From positions 365,501 to 429,500 of the forward strand of contig NZ_DYHZ01000001.1 in the NCBI RefSeq assembly GCF_020723905.1: a stretch of 64,000 nucleotides of DNA. The letters run 5' to 3'. A model generated the notes under the pieces. That model worked only from the letters and a program-made list of their open reading frames with translations. It ran no database searches and was not told where the DNA came from. A program made the position numbers and the translations under genes. The stretch comes from Anaerolinea thermophila (lineage in GTDB: Bacteria > Chloroflexota > Anaerolineae > Anaerolineales > Anaerolineaceae). The stretch's first letter is position 1, and each line of letters starts with the position of its first letter. This document shows positions 18,143 through 27,206 of the stretch, piece by piece.

Positions 18143-18520
18143 CTACTCTCTACCCTCACCTACCGCCACTGCCATTGCCACCGCATGGGTGCGCCCGTGG
18201 CTGATGCTCACCGACCAGACCGTCAATCCCAGCAACCGGGCAATCTCTGCGGCTTTGCCATGGAGATGGAGAACGGGAGCGCCGCTGGGGTCGCGGCGAA
18301 TCTCGATTTCCTGCCATGAAACCGGTCCAATCCCTGTACCCAGGGCTTTGGAAACGGCCTCTTTGGCGGCAAAACGCCCGGCAAGGCTGGCATACGATCC
18401 CCGCGCCAGTTCAATCTCCAGCGGCGTGAACACCCGTCGAATGAAGCGCTCCCGAATGGCAGGGTTGACCTGTTCGAGGCGTTGAATTTCCACAATATCC
18501 ACACCGGTTCGCAGAATCAT
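18143..18520 (-). CDS. acpS: Holo-[acyl-carrier-protein] synthase
   Basis: A 125-residue enzyme that transfers 4'-phosphopantetheine from CoA to acyl carrier protein. The Mg/CoA-binding residues of the family are visible: D8 in GVDIVEIQRLE and Glu in RFAAKEAVSKALGTG. The substrate-binding end SVSISHGRTHAVAMAVA is also clear. ATG 18520 starts one base after the stop of the upstream M16 gene, with GGAGTG as ribosome-binding site overlapping that stop. It is the last gene of a four-gene minus-strand operon. Confidence 0.95.
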   Translation of the reverse strand: MILRTGVDIVEIQRLEQVNPAIRERFIRRVFTPLEIELARGSYASLAGRFAAKEAVSKALGTGIGPVSWQEIEIRRDPSGAPVLHLHGKAAEIARLLGLTVWSVSISHGRTHAVAMAVAVGEGRE

Positions 18521-18521
18521 G

Positions 18522-19814
18522 TCACTCCATCGGAGGTCCCGCGCTGACAATGGCAAATCGTTCCGGATCCAGCCAGCGGCGGGAAACTTCCAGAATCTGT
18601 TCCGGAGTTACGCTTTCTACCAGCGCAGGATAGCGTTTGTAATAATCCAACCCCAGATTGAAGCGTTCGAGGTTCAAAATGGCGTGGGCAACCCCCGCAT
18701 TGGACTCCAGCGAGAGCGGCAATCGCCCCAGATAGTGCGACTGGCTGTCCCGCAGTTCTTCCCAACTGACCGGCTCAGAAATGAAACGCCGGATCTCCGC
18801 CAGGATGAGGTCAATTGCCCGCTGAAGGTTGGAAGGATTGACCCCGGCAGTCACTTCCCAGGTGCCGGCGTCCTTCCAGGCGTTTAAACTGGTACTGGCT
18901 TCGTAGGCTAAGCCTTCCTGTTCCCGTACCACATTGCCGATCCGCCCCATCAGCCCAAACTGCCCGAGGATGTTGTTTCCCAGGGAGGCAGGCATGAAAT
19001 CGGGAGAAAGGCGCGAAGGTCCCAGTGTCCCCATGACCAGTTCAGTCTGCACCTTACCCGGCAGAGAAATGTGCCGCCGAACCGTTTGCTCCAGTGGTGG
19101 GATGGAAGGAATTTCCGGGAAAGAAGGCTGAAGCGGATTGACCCAATCTCCCAGACAGCGTTGAACTTCTTCAACCGCCCGACTGGCAGATACCGCTCCC
19201 ACAATCACCACCGTCATCCCGCGCGGTCCAAAGGTGTGGTGATGGAACGCCAGCAAATCCTCGCGGGTGATGGAAGCAATGGTCTCACGGGTTCCATCGG
19301 TGGGTTTGCCAAAGGGATGATTGGGGAAAAGAATTTCATCAAACATCATCTCTGCCCGGTCGGCAGGGTCCTGATCGCGGATGGCAAGACCGGTGAGGAT
19401 CTGTCGTCGCAAACGCTCAACCTGCTTTACTGGAAAGCGCGGGGTGCGGAGACACTCTGCCAGAAGGCTCAACAGCAGAGGCAAATCTTCTGCCAGCGCG
19501 CGCCCGCCAAAGTTAATGTTGTACACACTGGCGCCGAACCCCAGAGAAGCGCCAACCGTCTCAAGACGATTGAATATGTGCTGAAAATGGTGGCGTTCCG
19601 TCCCACGCATCAGCCCCAGCGCGGTAAAATGCGCCAGTCCAGGTTTCTCAGGCGGGTCGAACAGTCCACCCGCCGGCAGATATCCGCTGAGCGTGACGGA
19701 GGCGCTCTCAAAATTGCTGCGCGCCAGCACCACAATGCCATTGGGCAATTCCACGCGGGTGATATCTTCCGGACCCGGCAGGGTTTGAAGAATTTCAGGG
19801 CGCACCAGTCTCAT
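18522..19814 (-). CDS. M16 family peptidase-like protein, non-catalytic member
   Basis: A 430-residue pitrilysin-fold protein (inverzincin family, as in mitochondrial processing peptidase). The fold is clear: LPNGIVVLARSNFESASVTLSGYLPAGG, FGKPTDGTRETIASITREDLLAFHH, and VVIVGAVSA. The zinc motif HxxEH is replaced by HFTAL (GLAHFTALGLMRGT), so it cannot bind catalytic zinc. Such inactive partners pair with an active subunit, encoded immediately upstream with ATGA overlap. GGAGGTG precedes ATG 19814. It probably forms a heterodimeric protease with the 19811-21109 product; the substrate is unknown. Confidence 0.9.
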   Translation of the reverse strand: MRLVRPEILQTLPGPEDITRVELPNGIVVLARSNFESASVTLSGYLPAGGLFDPPEKPGLAHFTALGLMRGTERHHFQHIFNRLETVGASLGFGASVYNINFGGRALAEDLPLLLSLLAECLRTPRFPVKQVERLRRQILTGLAIRDQDPADRAEMMFDEILFPNHPFGKPTDGTRETIASITREDLLAFHHHTFGPRGMTVVIVGAVSASRAVEEVQRCLGDWVNPLQPSFPEIPSIPPLEQTVRRHISLPGKVQTELVMGTLGPSRLSPDFMPASLGNNILGQFGLMGRIGNVVREQEGLAYEASTSLNAWKDAGTWEVTAGVNPSNLQRAIDLILAEIRRFISEPVSWEELRDSQSHYLGRLPLSLESNAGVAHAILNLERFNLGLDYYKRYPALVESVTPEQILEVSRRWLDPERFAIVSAGPPME

Positions 19815-21109
19815 GAAACACCTCCGGGGTGATTGTCCTCCGGAATGTAAAACCCCACCACCCTTCCCTGAGGATTGAGCACCTGTTGCGCCACCCGTTG
19901 CACATCCATGGGAGTGACACGGCTGATGCGCTCCAGATAATCCACAAACCAGTCGTAATGGTCAAACATCTCAGCATACCCCAGCCAGAAGGCTTGATTG
20001 GTGATATTCTCGCTCCCATAGGCGAAGAGAGCGCGAGCCTGTTTAATGGCGCGCTGAATTTCCTTCGGGGTTACCGGCGTTTCCATGATTCTCAAGATTT
20101 GCTCGTCAAAGGCTTTCAGCGTTTCTTCAGGGCGATACACCGGCGGAAGCGTGATGGTGATTTCAAAGAGGAAGGGGTCAATGGTGGCTTGCACCCCGCC
20201 GCCGACGCCCACCGCCAGTTCTTTCTCTACCAGCGCCCGATACAGCCGGCTGGTTTTGTTGGAAATCCCCCCCCCGCCAAACATGTTCAAACTGGCAGGT
20301 CCGGAGAGCAAACTGTCAATTACCATCAGCACGGCAAAGTCGGGATGCGCGGCAGGAAGGGCACGATAAGCAACCTGGATATAGGCGGTTTCCCCCGGAC
20401 CGTGAACCTCCAGACGGCGCTCTCCCGAAGGGGGTGGCTCAATGGGGACATTGCGCGGGGGAACATCTCCCGCCGGAATGCCCTCATACGCCTCGCGCAC
20501 GCGCTGGAGCATCTCCTCAATACGGAAATCGCCAGCAATGGCTACCAGGGCATTGTTGGGCACATAATACTGACGGTAATGCTGATATAAATCCTCACGG
20601 GTAATTTGAAGCAAATCCTCGCGGTTTCCAATCACCTCGTTCCGGTAAGGATGGTGTCGGAAACTTGCCTGTTGCACCGCCCGCCCTAACTGAAAAAGCG
20701 GTTCGTTTTCATTGCCCTCCAGTTCAGAGAGGATCACCGTGCGTTCCGCCTCAACCATTGCCGGGTCAAACACGCTGTTGACCATACGGTCGGCTTCCAG
20801 TTCCAGCGCCAGTCCAATCCGGTCAGCGGGCAGGGTTTCGTAATAGGTGGTCCAATCCATATAGGTAAAGGCATTCCAGACACCACCCTCCCGCGAAATG
20901 GCTTTATCCAGAATAGAGGGAGGGAAACGCGGGGTACCTTTAAACTGCAAATGCTCCACCCAGTGAGATAAGCCCGTCTTTCCCGGCATTTCGTTTCTGG
21001 ATCCAACACGATACCAGACCCAGTGGCTGATCAGCGGTGCGGTGTGAATCTCCTTCAGATGAACGGTTAAACCGTTGGAGAGTTTCGTCAGGAAAGCAGG
21101 TGAGTCCAT
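19811..21109 (-). CDS. M16 family zinc peptidase, catalytic member
   Basis: A 432-residue metallopeptidase with the inverted zinc motif HWVEH (H49-H53, in GLSHWVEHLQFKGT) and the third ligand Glu 76 residues later (SELEGNENEP region, about E129). The C-terminal half repeats the fold without the motif. ATG 21109 is chosen over upstream starts because it follows AAAGGTCAC closely. It has no signal peptide, so it is likely cytoplasmic or peripheral. It overlaps the gene of its probable inactive partner by four bases. Confidence 0.92.
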   Translation of the reverse strand: MDSPAFLTKLSNGLTVHLKEIHTAPLISHWVWYRVGSRNEMPGKTGLSHWVEHLQFKGTPRFPPSILDKAISREGGVWNAFTYMDWTTYYETLPADRIGLALELEADRMVNSVFDPAMVEAERTVILSELEGNENEPLFQLGRAVQQASFRHHPYRNEVIGNREDLLQITREDLYQHYRQYYVPNNALVAIAGDFRIEEMLQRVREAYEGIPAGDVPPRNVPIEPPPSGERRLEVHGPGETAYIQVAYRALPAAHPDFAVLMVIDSLLSGPASLNMFGGGGISNKTSRLYRALVEKELAVGVGGGVQATIDPFLFEITITLPPVYRPEETLKAFDEQILRIMETPVTPKEIQRAIKQARALFAYGSENITNQAFWLGYAEMFDHYDWFVDYLERISRVTPMDVQRVAQQVLNPQGRVVGFYIPEDNHPGGVS

Positions 21110-21129
21110 GTGACCTTTTTGAGGGTGAA

Positions 21130-21780
21130 TCATCGAAAGAGTGAATCGCACAGCGAACCTGCGGCTGACCGGCACAACAGTTCGCCCCAAGAATCCGGCA
21201 GGTCATCCAGCATTTTATAGTAGGGGCGTACCACTTCCTGCAAGCCCACAAAGGGCTGATGTAGTTCGGTCTGACTGAGCGGAATGTCCACCTGAACGTT
21301 GAGATTGACCGGAATCATCTGATCCACCGGCACATCCAGGTTGAGCGCCACAGGCAGGCGGGTTCCGGCAGGCAGGACAATATCCGCCGGAGCGTTGCGA
21401 ATGGTCAGCCCGCCGGTGCTCAATTCGCGCACCGTGGCGCCCTGCAGGAAAGTGTCTTCGGTCAGGACCACTTCGGTTTCAGTCTCCAGGGGCAGGGTAA
21501 AGCGCGCGGGAACTTCGGTGCTGACAGGGATGGTGGTGCGGATGTGTGCCTGATCCATGAGAATGAAGTTGCGGTAAAGCCCGCCCAGCACCTGTTCCTG
21601 CACCACCCGCTTGAGGGTGAATAACTGAGATGCCAGCACCAGCAAAACCGCAATCAGAATCAGGTTAATCACCAGAGAGAGGATGCTGGCAATCGTCCAA
21701 AATGCTGGAGCAATTTTGAGCGCGGAAAGAGAAAACGCAGGTTTGGAAGAATTTTCCGGAAGAGGTTGTGTGCTGTTCAT
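21130..21780 (-). CDS. Single-pass membrane protein of unknown function
   Basis: A 216-residue protein: a short cytoplasmic N-terminus, one strongly hydrophobic helix (IASILSLVINLILIAVLLVL, about residues 31-50) and a beta-rich outer part with repeated Val/Pro/Thr pattern (ETETEVVLTEDTF, LPAGTRLPVALNLDVPVDQ). It reads like other Anaerolineae envelope proteins of unknown role. ATG 21780 has no Shine-Dalgarno, and TATAAA lies seven bases upstream, which fits a leaderless mRNA. It heads the operon with the M16 pair and acpS; the M16 gene starts 20 bases after it. Confidence 0.75.
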   Translation of the reverse strand: MNSTQPLPENSSKPAFSLSALKIAPAFWTIASILSLVINLILIAVLLVLASQLFTLKRVVQEQVLGGLYRNFILMDQAHIRTTIPVSTEVPARFTLPLETETEVVLTEDTFLQGATVRELSTGGLTIRNAPADIVLPAGTRLPVALNLDVPVDQMIPVNLNVQVDIPLSQTELHQPFVGLQEVVRPYYKMLDDLPDSWGELLCRSAAGSLCDSLFR

Positions 21781-21786
21781 AGTTAA

Positions 21787-21792
21787 TTTATA
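21787..21792 (-). promoter_or_regulatory. -10 box of the membrane protein-M16-acpS operon (leaderless candidate)
   Basis: TATAAA on the minus strand; its last base is 7 nt from ATG 21780. No good -35 is visible at the usual distance and no Shine-Dalgarno precedes the gene. Confidence 0.45.
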
Positions 21793-21877
21793 GCATGACT
21801 TTTGAAAACGACCTGAGTAACCAATCGGGGTATAATACATCCAATACGTGCTCAATAGCACAGGGAGGGTTTGCCTG

Positions 21878-23251
21878 GTGGAAAAGATTCAACCGCTTAC
21901 AACACATCTGGTAGCAGTCATCGGCGCCGGTCCGGCAGGATTGTTTGCATCCCGCGAACTGGCAGAGAATGGGGTCAGGGTCTTTCTGTTCAACCGGGAC
22001 ATCAAACCGGGGGGGCTGGCTGAATACGGCATTTACCCCACCAAACTGCGAATGAAAACCGGATTGCGCACCCAGTTCAAACAAATTCTGGAACGGGATG
22101 GCATTGAGTATTACGGGAATGTGATCATTGGCAAACAGGGCGATTTCACCCTGGAGCAGTTGAAAGAGATGGGGTTCAGCGCTCTGCTGGTTGCCGTGGG
22201 GGCACAGGGGACCAAACGTCTGGGGATTCCCGGGGAAAACTTACGCGGTGTGTATCACGCCAAAGATATCGTCTATCACTACAATCGCCTGCCGCCCTAC
22301 AGTGAAATGACCTTTGACATTGGGAAGCGCGTGGCTGTGATTGGCGTGGGAAATGTCATGCTGGATATTGCCCAGTGGCTGCTGCGCGTTCGCCACGTGG
22401 ATGAGGTGATTGCGGTTGCCCGCCGGGGACCGGCTGAAGTCAAGTTCGATCCCAGGGAACTGGAGCATGTGATTAACTGCCTGGATGTGAATGCAGTGGA
22501 GATGGAACTGAACCGCGTCACCCCACAAATGGTGAGCCTTGGGCAGGATCCCAATCAAATGCGCGCGCTGATTCGTGCTTTGCTGGAAAAAGATCATGTG
22601 GAAGAGGGCTGTGGAGGTTCTTCCTTCCGTTTACAGTTTCTTGCCTCCCCTGTGCGCATTCTTGGAGATGAGAACGGACATGTGCGCGGATTGGAAGTGG
22701 AACAAACCATGCTCTATCGCCAGGAAAACGGCGAGGTGGTTGCCCGGGGTATGGGCAAGTACATCACGCTGGATGTGGATACGGTCATCTTTGCAATCGG
22801 CGACCGTGTAGATCCTTCTCTGGGGTTACCCGTGGAAGGGAACGAATTTGTCAAGAATCCGCAACCACGCTTCCCGGTAGAAGGCATCAGTTACGAAGCC
22901 TATGATCCTGCCACACAAAGCCCTGTAGAGGGTGTGTTTGTGGCAGGCTGGGCGCGAAAAGCCAGCACCGGACTGGTGGGCATTGCCCGGAAGGATGGCA
23001 TCAACGCCGCACGGGCGGTTTTGCAATACCTGAAGACATTACCCTTCCCTGCTTCCCTGGACCTGGATGCCATTCGTAACCGGATCTTAAGTCTGCCTCA
23101 TCCGGTTGTTACGTATCCATACCTCAAGCGGCTGGAGGAAGCGGAACGCCAGCGCGCTCAGGAACTGGGGGTGGAAGATTTCAAGTTTGAGCACAATCTG
23201 GAGATGCTGGAAGCCATGGGGTTGATTCGGTCTCTGGCACAGGGTTCGTGA
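21878..23251 (+). CDS. FAD/NADPH oxidoreductase, ferredoxin-NADP reductase (FprA/adrenodoxin reductase-like)
   Basis: A 457-residue flavoprotein that probably moves electrons between NADPH and ferredoxin. The N-terminal FAD motif is VAVIGAGPAGLFASREL. The substrate region KPGGLAEYGIYPTKLRMK resembles glutamate synthase small subunits. The NADP motif is VAVIGVGNVMLDIAQWLL, and the C-terminal FAD contact is VAGWARKASTGLVGIARKDG, the hallmark of the adrenodoxin reductase group. The start is taken as GTG 21878, nine bases after GGGAGG. A TATAAT lies at 21831. It is monocistronic, with a terminator behind. A role as a GltD-like subunit is less likely because no large subunit is near. Confidence 0.82.
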   Translation: MEKIQPLTTHLVAVIGAGPAGLFASRELAENGVRVFLFNRDIKPGGLAEYGIYPTKLRMKTGLRTQFKQILERDGIEYYGNVIIGKQGDFTLEQLKEMGFSALLVAVGAQGTKRLGIPGENLRGVYHAKDIVYHYNRLPPYSEMTFDIGKRVAVIGVGNVMLDIAQWLLRVRHVDEVIAVARRGPAEVKFDPRELEHVINCLDVNAVEMELNRVTPQMVSLGQDPNQMRALIRALLEKDHVEEGCGGSSFRLQFLASPVRILGDENGHVRGLEVEQTMLYRQENGEVVARGMGKYITLDVDTVIFAIGDRVDPSLGLPVEGNEFVKNPQPRFPVEGISYEAYDPATQSPVEGVFVAGWARKASTGLVGIARKDGINAARAVLQYLKTLPFPASLDLDAIRNRILSLPHPVVTYPYLKRLEEAERQRAQELGVEDFKFEHNLEMLEAMGLIRSLAQGS

Positions 23252-23273
23252 CCTTCATTGAAAACGTTTTCGC

Positions 23274-23304
23274 AACCTCGCTGGACTGGCGAGGTTGTTC
23301 TTTT
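23274..23304 (+). terminator. Intrinsic terminator after the FAD/NADPH oxidoreductase
   Basis: Stem AACCTCGC (23274-23281) with GCGAGGTT (23289-23296), 7-nt loop, followed by GTTCTTTT. Confidence 0.85.
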
Positions 23305-23459
23305 ATGCACATCTGCAACTCAATTTCAATATTCAAAACAACTTTTGTCTGTTACGATAATCATAGAGCGGTAAGGTAACTTTTTTATAACCTGCTGAAA
23401 ATTAAGTCATTTTAGATATTCAATAGACAGATTTTGGTTATTGGGTTGGAGCCGTACCT

Positions 23460-23975
23460 ATGAATATCAAATTTCCCTCAATCCGTGATTTGTTTGATCA
23501 AGCCATTGCAGTGCAAAAGGCATCGGAAGCCTTTTATGCACGATTGACGGCTTTGTTTACTTATCATTCCTCCGAAATTTCCGAGTTCTGGAATCGTTTT
23601 GCCGAAGAAGATCATGCCGCTGCGCTCTTCCTTGAGACCGTCCGCAAACGGCTTCCTCAAGAAAGGCTGGAACAAAACGCAGATCCGGGGATTTATGAGC
23701 GGGTCAAGAAATGTCTGGAAGAAACGCTGGCATTGACCGGAGAACCCATTGAGAATCTGGAAGATGCTTACCGGATCGCCCTAAAACTGGAAAGTTCGGA
23801 AAGCCACGCCATTTATGAATTTATGGTGTTAAACTTTGCCCCGCAAGAAATTACCCAGCCGTTGGGAGGCACTCATTTGAAAACCCACGAACGAATTGAC
23901 CGATTGAAACAACAACTTCCCCATGCCTTTCGCACATCTTCAGCCCGGAAAAAGGTCTCTGCTGACCCGGGGTAA
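23460..23975 (+). CDS. Ferritin-like (rubrerythrin-type) helical protein
   Basis: A 171-residue all-alpha protein. Four helices carry acidic/His pairs expected of a di-iron bundle: KASEAFYARL (helix 1), FAEEDHAAALFLE (helix 2), a helix with CLEETLALTGE, and LESSESHAIYEFM (helix 4). There is no rubredoxin domain. This points to the ferritin/rubrerythrin superfamily with possible iron or peroxide function, but the ligand set is incomplete by eye, so activity is uncertain. GGAG lies nine bases before ATG 23460. It stands alone between non-coding stretches of about 200 bp on each side. Confidence 0.6.
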   Translation: MNIKFPSIRDLFDQAIAVQKASEAFYARLTALFTYHSSEISEFWNRFAEEDHAAALFLETVRKRLPQERLEQNADPGIYERVKKCLEETLALTGEPIENLEDAYRIALKLESSESHAIYEFMVLNFAPQEITQPLGGTHLKTHERIDRLKQQLPHAFRTSSARKKVSADPG

Positions 23976-24197
23976 ACCAGAACAATCCCGCCTCATCCCG
24001 TGCAGGGAAAAACACTATTTTTTCAAAGCGGCTTGCCATAGACATCCGCATGGTTTTTGGTTTACCGCCGGTCTTTTTTTCGGAGAGCGAAGGGACCATA
24101 TCAGGGAAAGGGCTTTTCTTCAAGGCAGAGAAAGCCATCAGTGGGGGAAGGGGATTTAATCGCCCATGATAGCCGATTGATTTACAATTAATCTGCC

Positions 24198-25637
24198 ATG
24201 AACCGCCTTCCAGTAAATGCATGGATTTTTTCTACGGAAACGCTTTCGCAATCGCCGTATTCTGACGCCATCCAGACCATTCTCAACGCCGCCCTCAGGG
24301 CAATGGACCCCGCGCAGGCAACGGGTAGATTCATGCGACGGGAAGGAAATACCCTGCTTCTCAAAGAAAAACGATGGAATCTCTCTGCGTTTCGGCGGGT
24401 ACGCCTGCTTGCCGTGGGCAAAGCCGCCGAACCCATGGCACTGGCGGCTGCGGATATCCTCGGGACATTTTTACACGATGGATTGATCGTCATCAGAAGC
24501 GGTTCCCGTTCAAACCAGCCCATTCCACCTCAAATCACCTGTCTGGAATCGGGACATCCCATCCCGGATGAACGCAGTGTGCAGGCAGGAAAGCAAATTT
24601 TCGAGTTCCTGAGCGATTCTACCCCCGAAGATTTCTATGTGATTTTGATCTCCGGCGGGGCATCTGCGCTGGTAACGTTACCCCTCGTGGGGGTATCGCT
24701 GAATGACCTGCAACATCTCACCCAACTGCTCCTGCGCTCCGGGGCAGATATCCGCCAAATCAACACCCTGCGGAAACACCTTGACCTCCTGAAAGGCGGG
24801 GGGATGGCTCGCCTGCTGGCACCCGCAGAAGCGGCATGTCTGGTGCTCTCCGATGTGCTGGGCGATCCGCTGGAGGTCATCGCATCCGGTCCCACCGTTC
24901 CAGACCCCAGCACCTACGCCGATGCATGGAGCATCCTCCACCAGTACGACCTTGTACCGGCAATTCCTGACGGAATCAAAGCGGTTTTACAGGCTGGGCT
25001 GAATGGAAATCTTCCCGAAACGCCCAAACCCGGCGACCCCATCTTTGAGAGGGTGTTCACCACCGTCATCGGGAGCAACCGGCTGGCGGCAGAAGCGGCA
25101 TGCAGTCAAGCCCAAACCGCAGGCTTCCACGCCGCCATCCTCACTACCTTCTTGCAGGGCGAAGCCTCAACGGCGGGACAGTTTCTTGCCGCTATTGCCC
25201 GCGAAGAAGCCCTGCACGCATCTCCCCTGCCTTTACCCACCTGCCTGATTTGCGGCGGTGAAACCACCGTTACGGTGAGAGGGGATGGCAGGGGAGGAAG
25301 AAATCAGGAACTGGCACTGGGGGCTGTAGAAGGCATGGACGGCTTAAACGCGCTGCTGATCACCCTGGCAACCGACGGCAGCGATGGTCCTACCGATGCC
25401 GCCGGGGCTGTGGTTAACGGGGAAACCCTCAGCCGCGCCCGCTCGCTGGGGATGAATCCTGCCGAATTTCTGCGGCGCAATGATGCCTATGCCTTCTTTC
25501 AACCGTTGGGCGATTTAATCAAGATCGGTCCAACCCGCACCAATGTAAACGATCTGGCGCTGGTATTCGTCTGGGAAAATCAGGGACGGGCTTCCACCAG
25601 CGCCTCAACGGAAGAAATAGGCGCGCCAGCACTGTAA
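24198..25637 (+). CDS. Glycerate 2-kinase (MOFRL family)
   Basis: A 479-residue kinase that phosphorylates D-glycerate to 2-phosphoglycerate, which enters glycolysis through enolase (eno is at 46.7 kb). The N-terminal domain contains VRLLAVGKAAEPMALAAA, LESGHPIPDERSV and LISGGASALVTLP, followed by INTLRKHLDLLKGGGMA. The C-terminal MOFRL domain contains CLICGGETTVTVRGDGRGGRNQE and ATDGSDGPTDAAGAVV. ATG 24198 has no Shine-Dalgarno; TACAAT lies at 24183-24188. The 3' end overlaps that of the convergent lipoprotein gene by 58 bp. Confidence 0.93.
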   Translation: MNRLPVNAWIFSTETLSQSPYSDAIQTILNAALRAMDPAQATGRFMRREGNTLLLKEKRWNLSAFRRVRLLAVGKAAEPMALAAADILGTFLHDGLIVIRSGSRSNQPIPPQITCLESGHPIPDERSVQAGKQIFEFLSDSTPEDFYVILISGGASALVTLPLVGVSLNDLQHLTQLLLRSGADIRQINTLRKHLDLLKGGGMARLLAPAEAACLVLSDVLGDPLEVIASGPTVPDPSTYADAWSILHQYDLVPAIPDGIKAVLQAGLNGNLPETPKPGDPIFERVFTTVIGSNRLAAEAACSQAQTAGFHAAILTTFLQGEASTAGQFLAAIAREEALHASPLPLPTCLICGGETTVTVRGDGRGGRNQELALGAVEGMDGLNALLITLATDGSDGPTDAAGAVVNGETLSRARSLGMNPAEFLRRNDAYAFFQPLGDLIKIGPTRTNVNDLALVFVWENQGRASTSASTEEIGAPAL

Positions 25638-26554
25638 ACCACCCCCTCAAAGGGGATGCGCTGAGAGTCCCGGACGGGAACGTCCACCCGGCGAATGCCT
25701 GCCGGTTTCCCGGATTCACCGAACGCCTGAAGCGCCACCCAGAGGGTTTGAGGCAGTGCTGAGGTCTCTTCCAGCAGAATATTCCCCCGCAGAACTGCAC
25801 TCATCCCATCCGGGGCAATTTGCACGGCTTCCACCTCAAGCGTGGCAGGCAGGTAGCGCGTATCTTCGGCAGGGACGGGGTGCGCCATGCGCAGTTCAAC
25901 CGCCATTTGAGGCGATTCGGGGAACGGCGCCGGGAAATACGCGCTCAACACAATGCGTTTACCTGCAGGCAGGAGGTTGAGCGGGGCATATGCCAGGCGC
26001 TCCAGCACCTCTCCCTGCGCGCTGTTTGAAACGCGAATAACCGCCACCACATCTTCCAATGCCTGGCTCAGGGGGTTGAATACCGTCACAAAGCACCACG
26101 CGCCGCCATCCAGAGCAGGATAGCACACGGGTTCGCTGAGGGTTAACGGTTGCGGGGTAGGCGTGGGCACCTGACCGGTGGGCGTAGGCAGTCCCACTGC
26201 GGGAATCAGCAACACCGTCCCCACGCTCATCGCCCGTGGATTCACCGTGGGGTTGGCTTCCAGCAGGACCTGCGGAGCAATGCCATAACGAAGGGCAATG
26301 CCAAACATGTCCTCGCCTTTCTGTACCACATGGCGAATTGGGGTGGGCGTGGGCGAAGGCAGAGGCTGAGTCCAGGTGGGCGATGCCCGTGGGGAGGGCG
26401 TGGGCGTGGCAGTGTGATAGGGTCTCAACGTCCCGGCGCGGGTTGGTGTAACTGGAACATTTTCATCGGGGATTGGAGAAGACGTGCATCCCGTCCCCCA
26501 GAAAATAAGAAGTCCCAGCAGACTTCCGATGAGCCATCGGTGGAAGAATCTCAT
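25580..26554 (-). CDS. LysM-domain lipoprotein
   Basis: A 324-residue secreted lipoprotein. The signal peptide LIGSLLGLLIFWGTGC ends in a lipobox-like Cys near residue 23. A long Thr/Pro/Ser-rich linker follows (TATPTPSPRASPTW), then one LysM domain (HVVQKGEDMFGIALRYGIA, ending GTVLLIPAVG), then a beta-rich domain of unknown kind. LysM binds peptidoglycan or chitin-like glycans. ATG 26554 overlaps the TetR stop codon (ATGA), so both are translated from one mRNA. Its last 58 bp overlap glycerate kinase in antisense. Confidence 0.85.
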   Translation of the reverse strand: MRFFHRWLIGSLLGLLIFWGTGCTSSPIPDENVPVTPTRAGTLRPYHTATPTPSPRASPTWTQPLPSPTPTPIRHVVQKGEDMFGIALRYGIAPQVLLEANPTVNPRAMSVGTVLLIPAVGLPTPTGQVPTPTPQPLTLSEPVCYPALDGGAWCFVTVFNPLSQALEDVVAVIRVSNSAQGEVLERLAYAPLNLLPAGKRIVLSAYFPAPFPESPQMAVELRMAHPVPAEDTRYLPATLEVEAVQIAPDGMSAVLRGNILLEETSALPQTLWVALQAFGESGKPAGIRRVDVPVRDSQRIPFEGVVYSAGAPISSVEALVEARP

Positions 26555-27174
26555 ACGGTTTCTTCAGGAGGGGTGACCTTCAGCAAGGTCAGGAAAGAAT
26601 CAAACACAGCGCTCATCTTCACCTGTTCAGGATGAAAGAGCCACTGAATCTGCAGTCCATCCATCAAAGCCAGCACCATTGCCGTCAGGTGTTCTGCTGG
26701 CACATCGGTGCGGATTTCGCCCTTCTGCTGGGCTTTTTGGAGCAAAGTCATCATGCTTTCGCGCACCTGCTGGTAACGCTGTGAAAAATACCCATGGGCG
26801 GGATGTTCCGGTTGAATGCTTTCGGCGGCTAACACGATAAACAACTGCACCAGACCCGGCACGGTTTCGTTGTGCGCCACCAGCGCACGCAAGCCTTCCA
26901 TCAAGGGCAGACGCTCTTCCAGAATCGCCTGACCAAAGCGTTCATGATCCACACGGTCGCGCTCTTCCAGGACAGCAATCAGCAGATGTTCCTTGCTGGG
27001 AAAGTGATGCAGAAGCCCCGGCTCGCTCATACCCACGGCTTGGGCAATCTCGGCTAATTTGGCGCCGCGATAGCCGTATTCGGCAAACAACCGTGACGCC
27101 TCGCGGATAATCTTTTCCCGGCTGGCGCGGCGGCGTTCCGCCTGCGTGCGCCGTGGGGCGGTTTTTTCTGTCAT
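26551..27174 (-). CDS. TetR family transcriptional regulator
   Basis: A 207-residue repressor with an N-terminal helix-turn-helix (REKIIREASRLFAEYGYRGAKLAEIAQAVGMSEPGLLHHFPSKEHLL) and an all-helical ligand domain. There is no Shine-Dalgarno before ATG 27174; a perfect TATAAT ends 8 nt upstream, so the mRNA is probably leaderless. It shares the transcript with the LysM lipoprotein and lies directly after the lactate permease gene, which it might regulate (inference from position only). Confidence 0.92.
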   Translation of the reverse strand: MTEKTAPRRTQAERRRASREKIIREASRLFAEYGYRGAKLAEIAQAVGMSEPGLLHHFPSKEHLLIAVLEERDRVDHERFGQAILEERLPLMEGLRALVAHNETVPGLVQLFIVLAAESIQPEHPAHGYFSQRYQQVRESMMTLLQKAQQKGEIRTDVPAEHLTAMVLALMDGLQIQWLFHPEQVKMSAVFDSFLTLLKVTPPEETV

Positions 27175-27181
27175 GGGGCTA

Positions 27182-27187
27182 ATTATA
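27182..27187 (-). promoter_or_regulatory. -10 box of the TetR-LysM unit (leaderless)
   Basis: TATAAT on the minus strand, last base 8 nt before ATG 27174; a partial -35 (CTGAAG) lies 17 bp upstream. It sits between the TetR start and the lctP stop. Confidence 0.65.
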
Positions 27188-27206
27188 ACTCAGCCAGTCA
27201 CGCACT

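Noticed and set aside
23976-24197. Possible small gene or RNA between the ferritin-like gene and glycerate kinase
   Set aside because: There are T-rich runs and an open minus-strand frame, but no start signal, stable hairpin or protein similarity that I can support.
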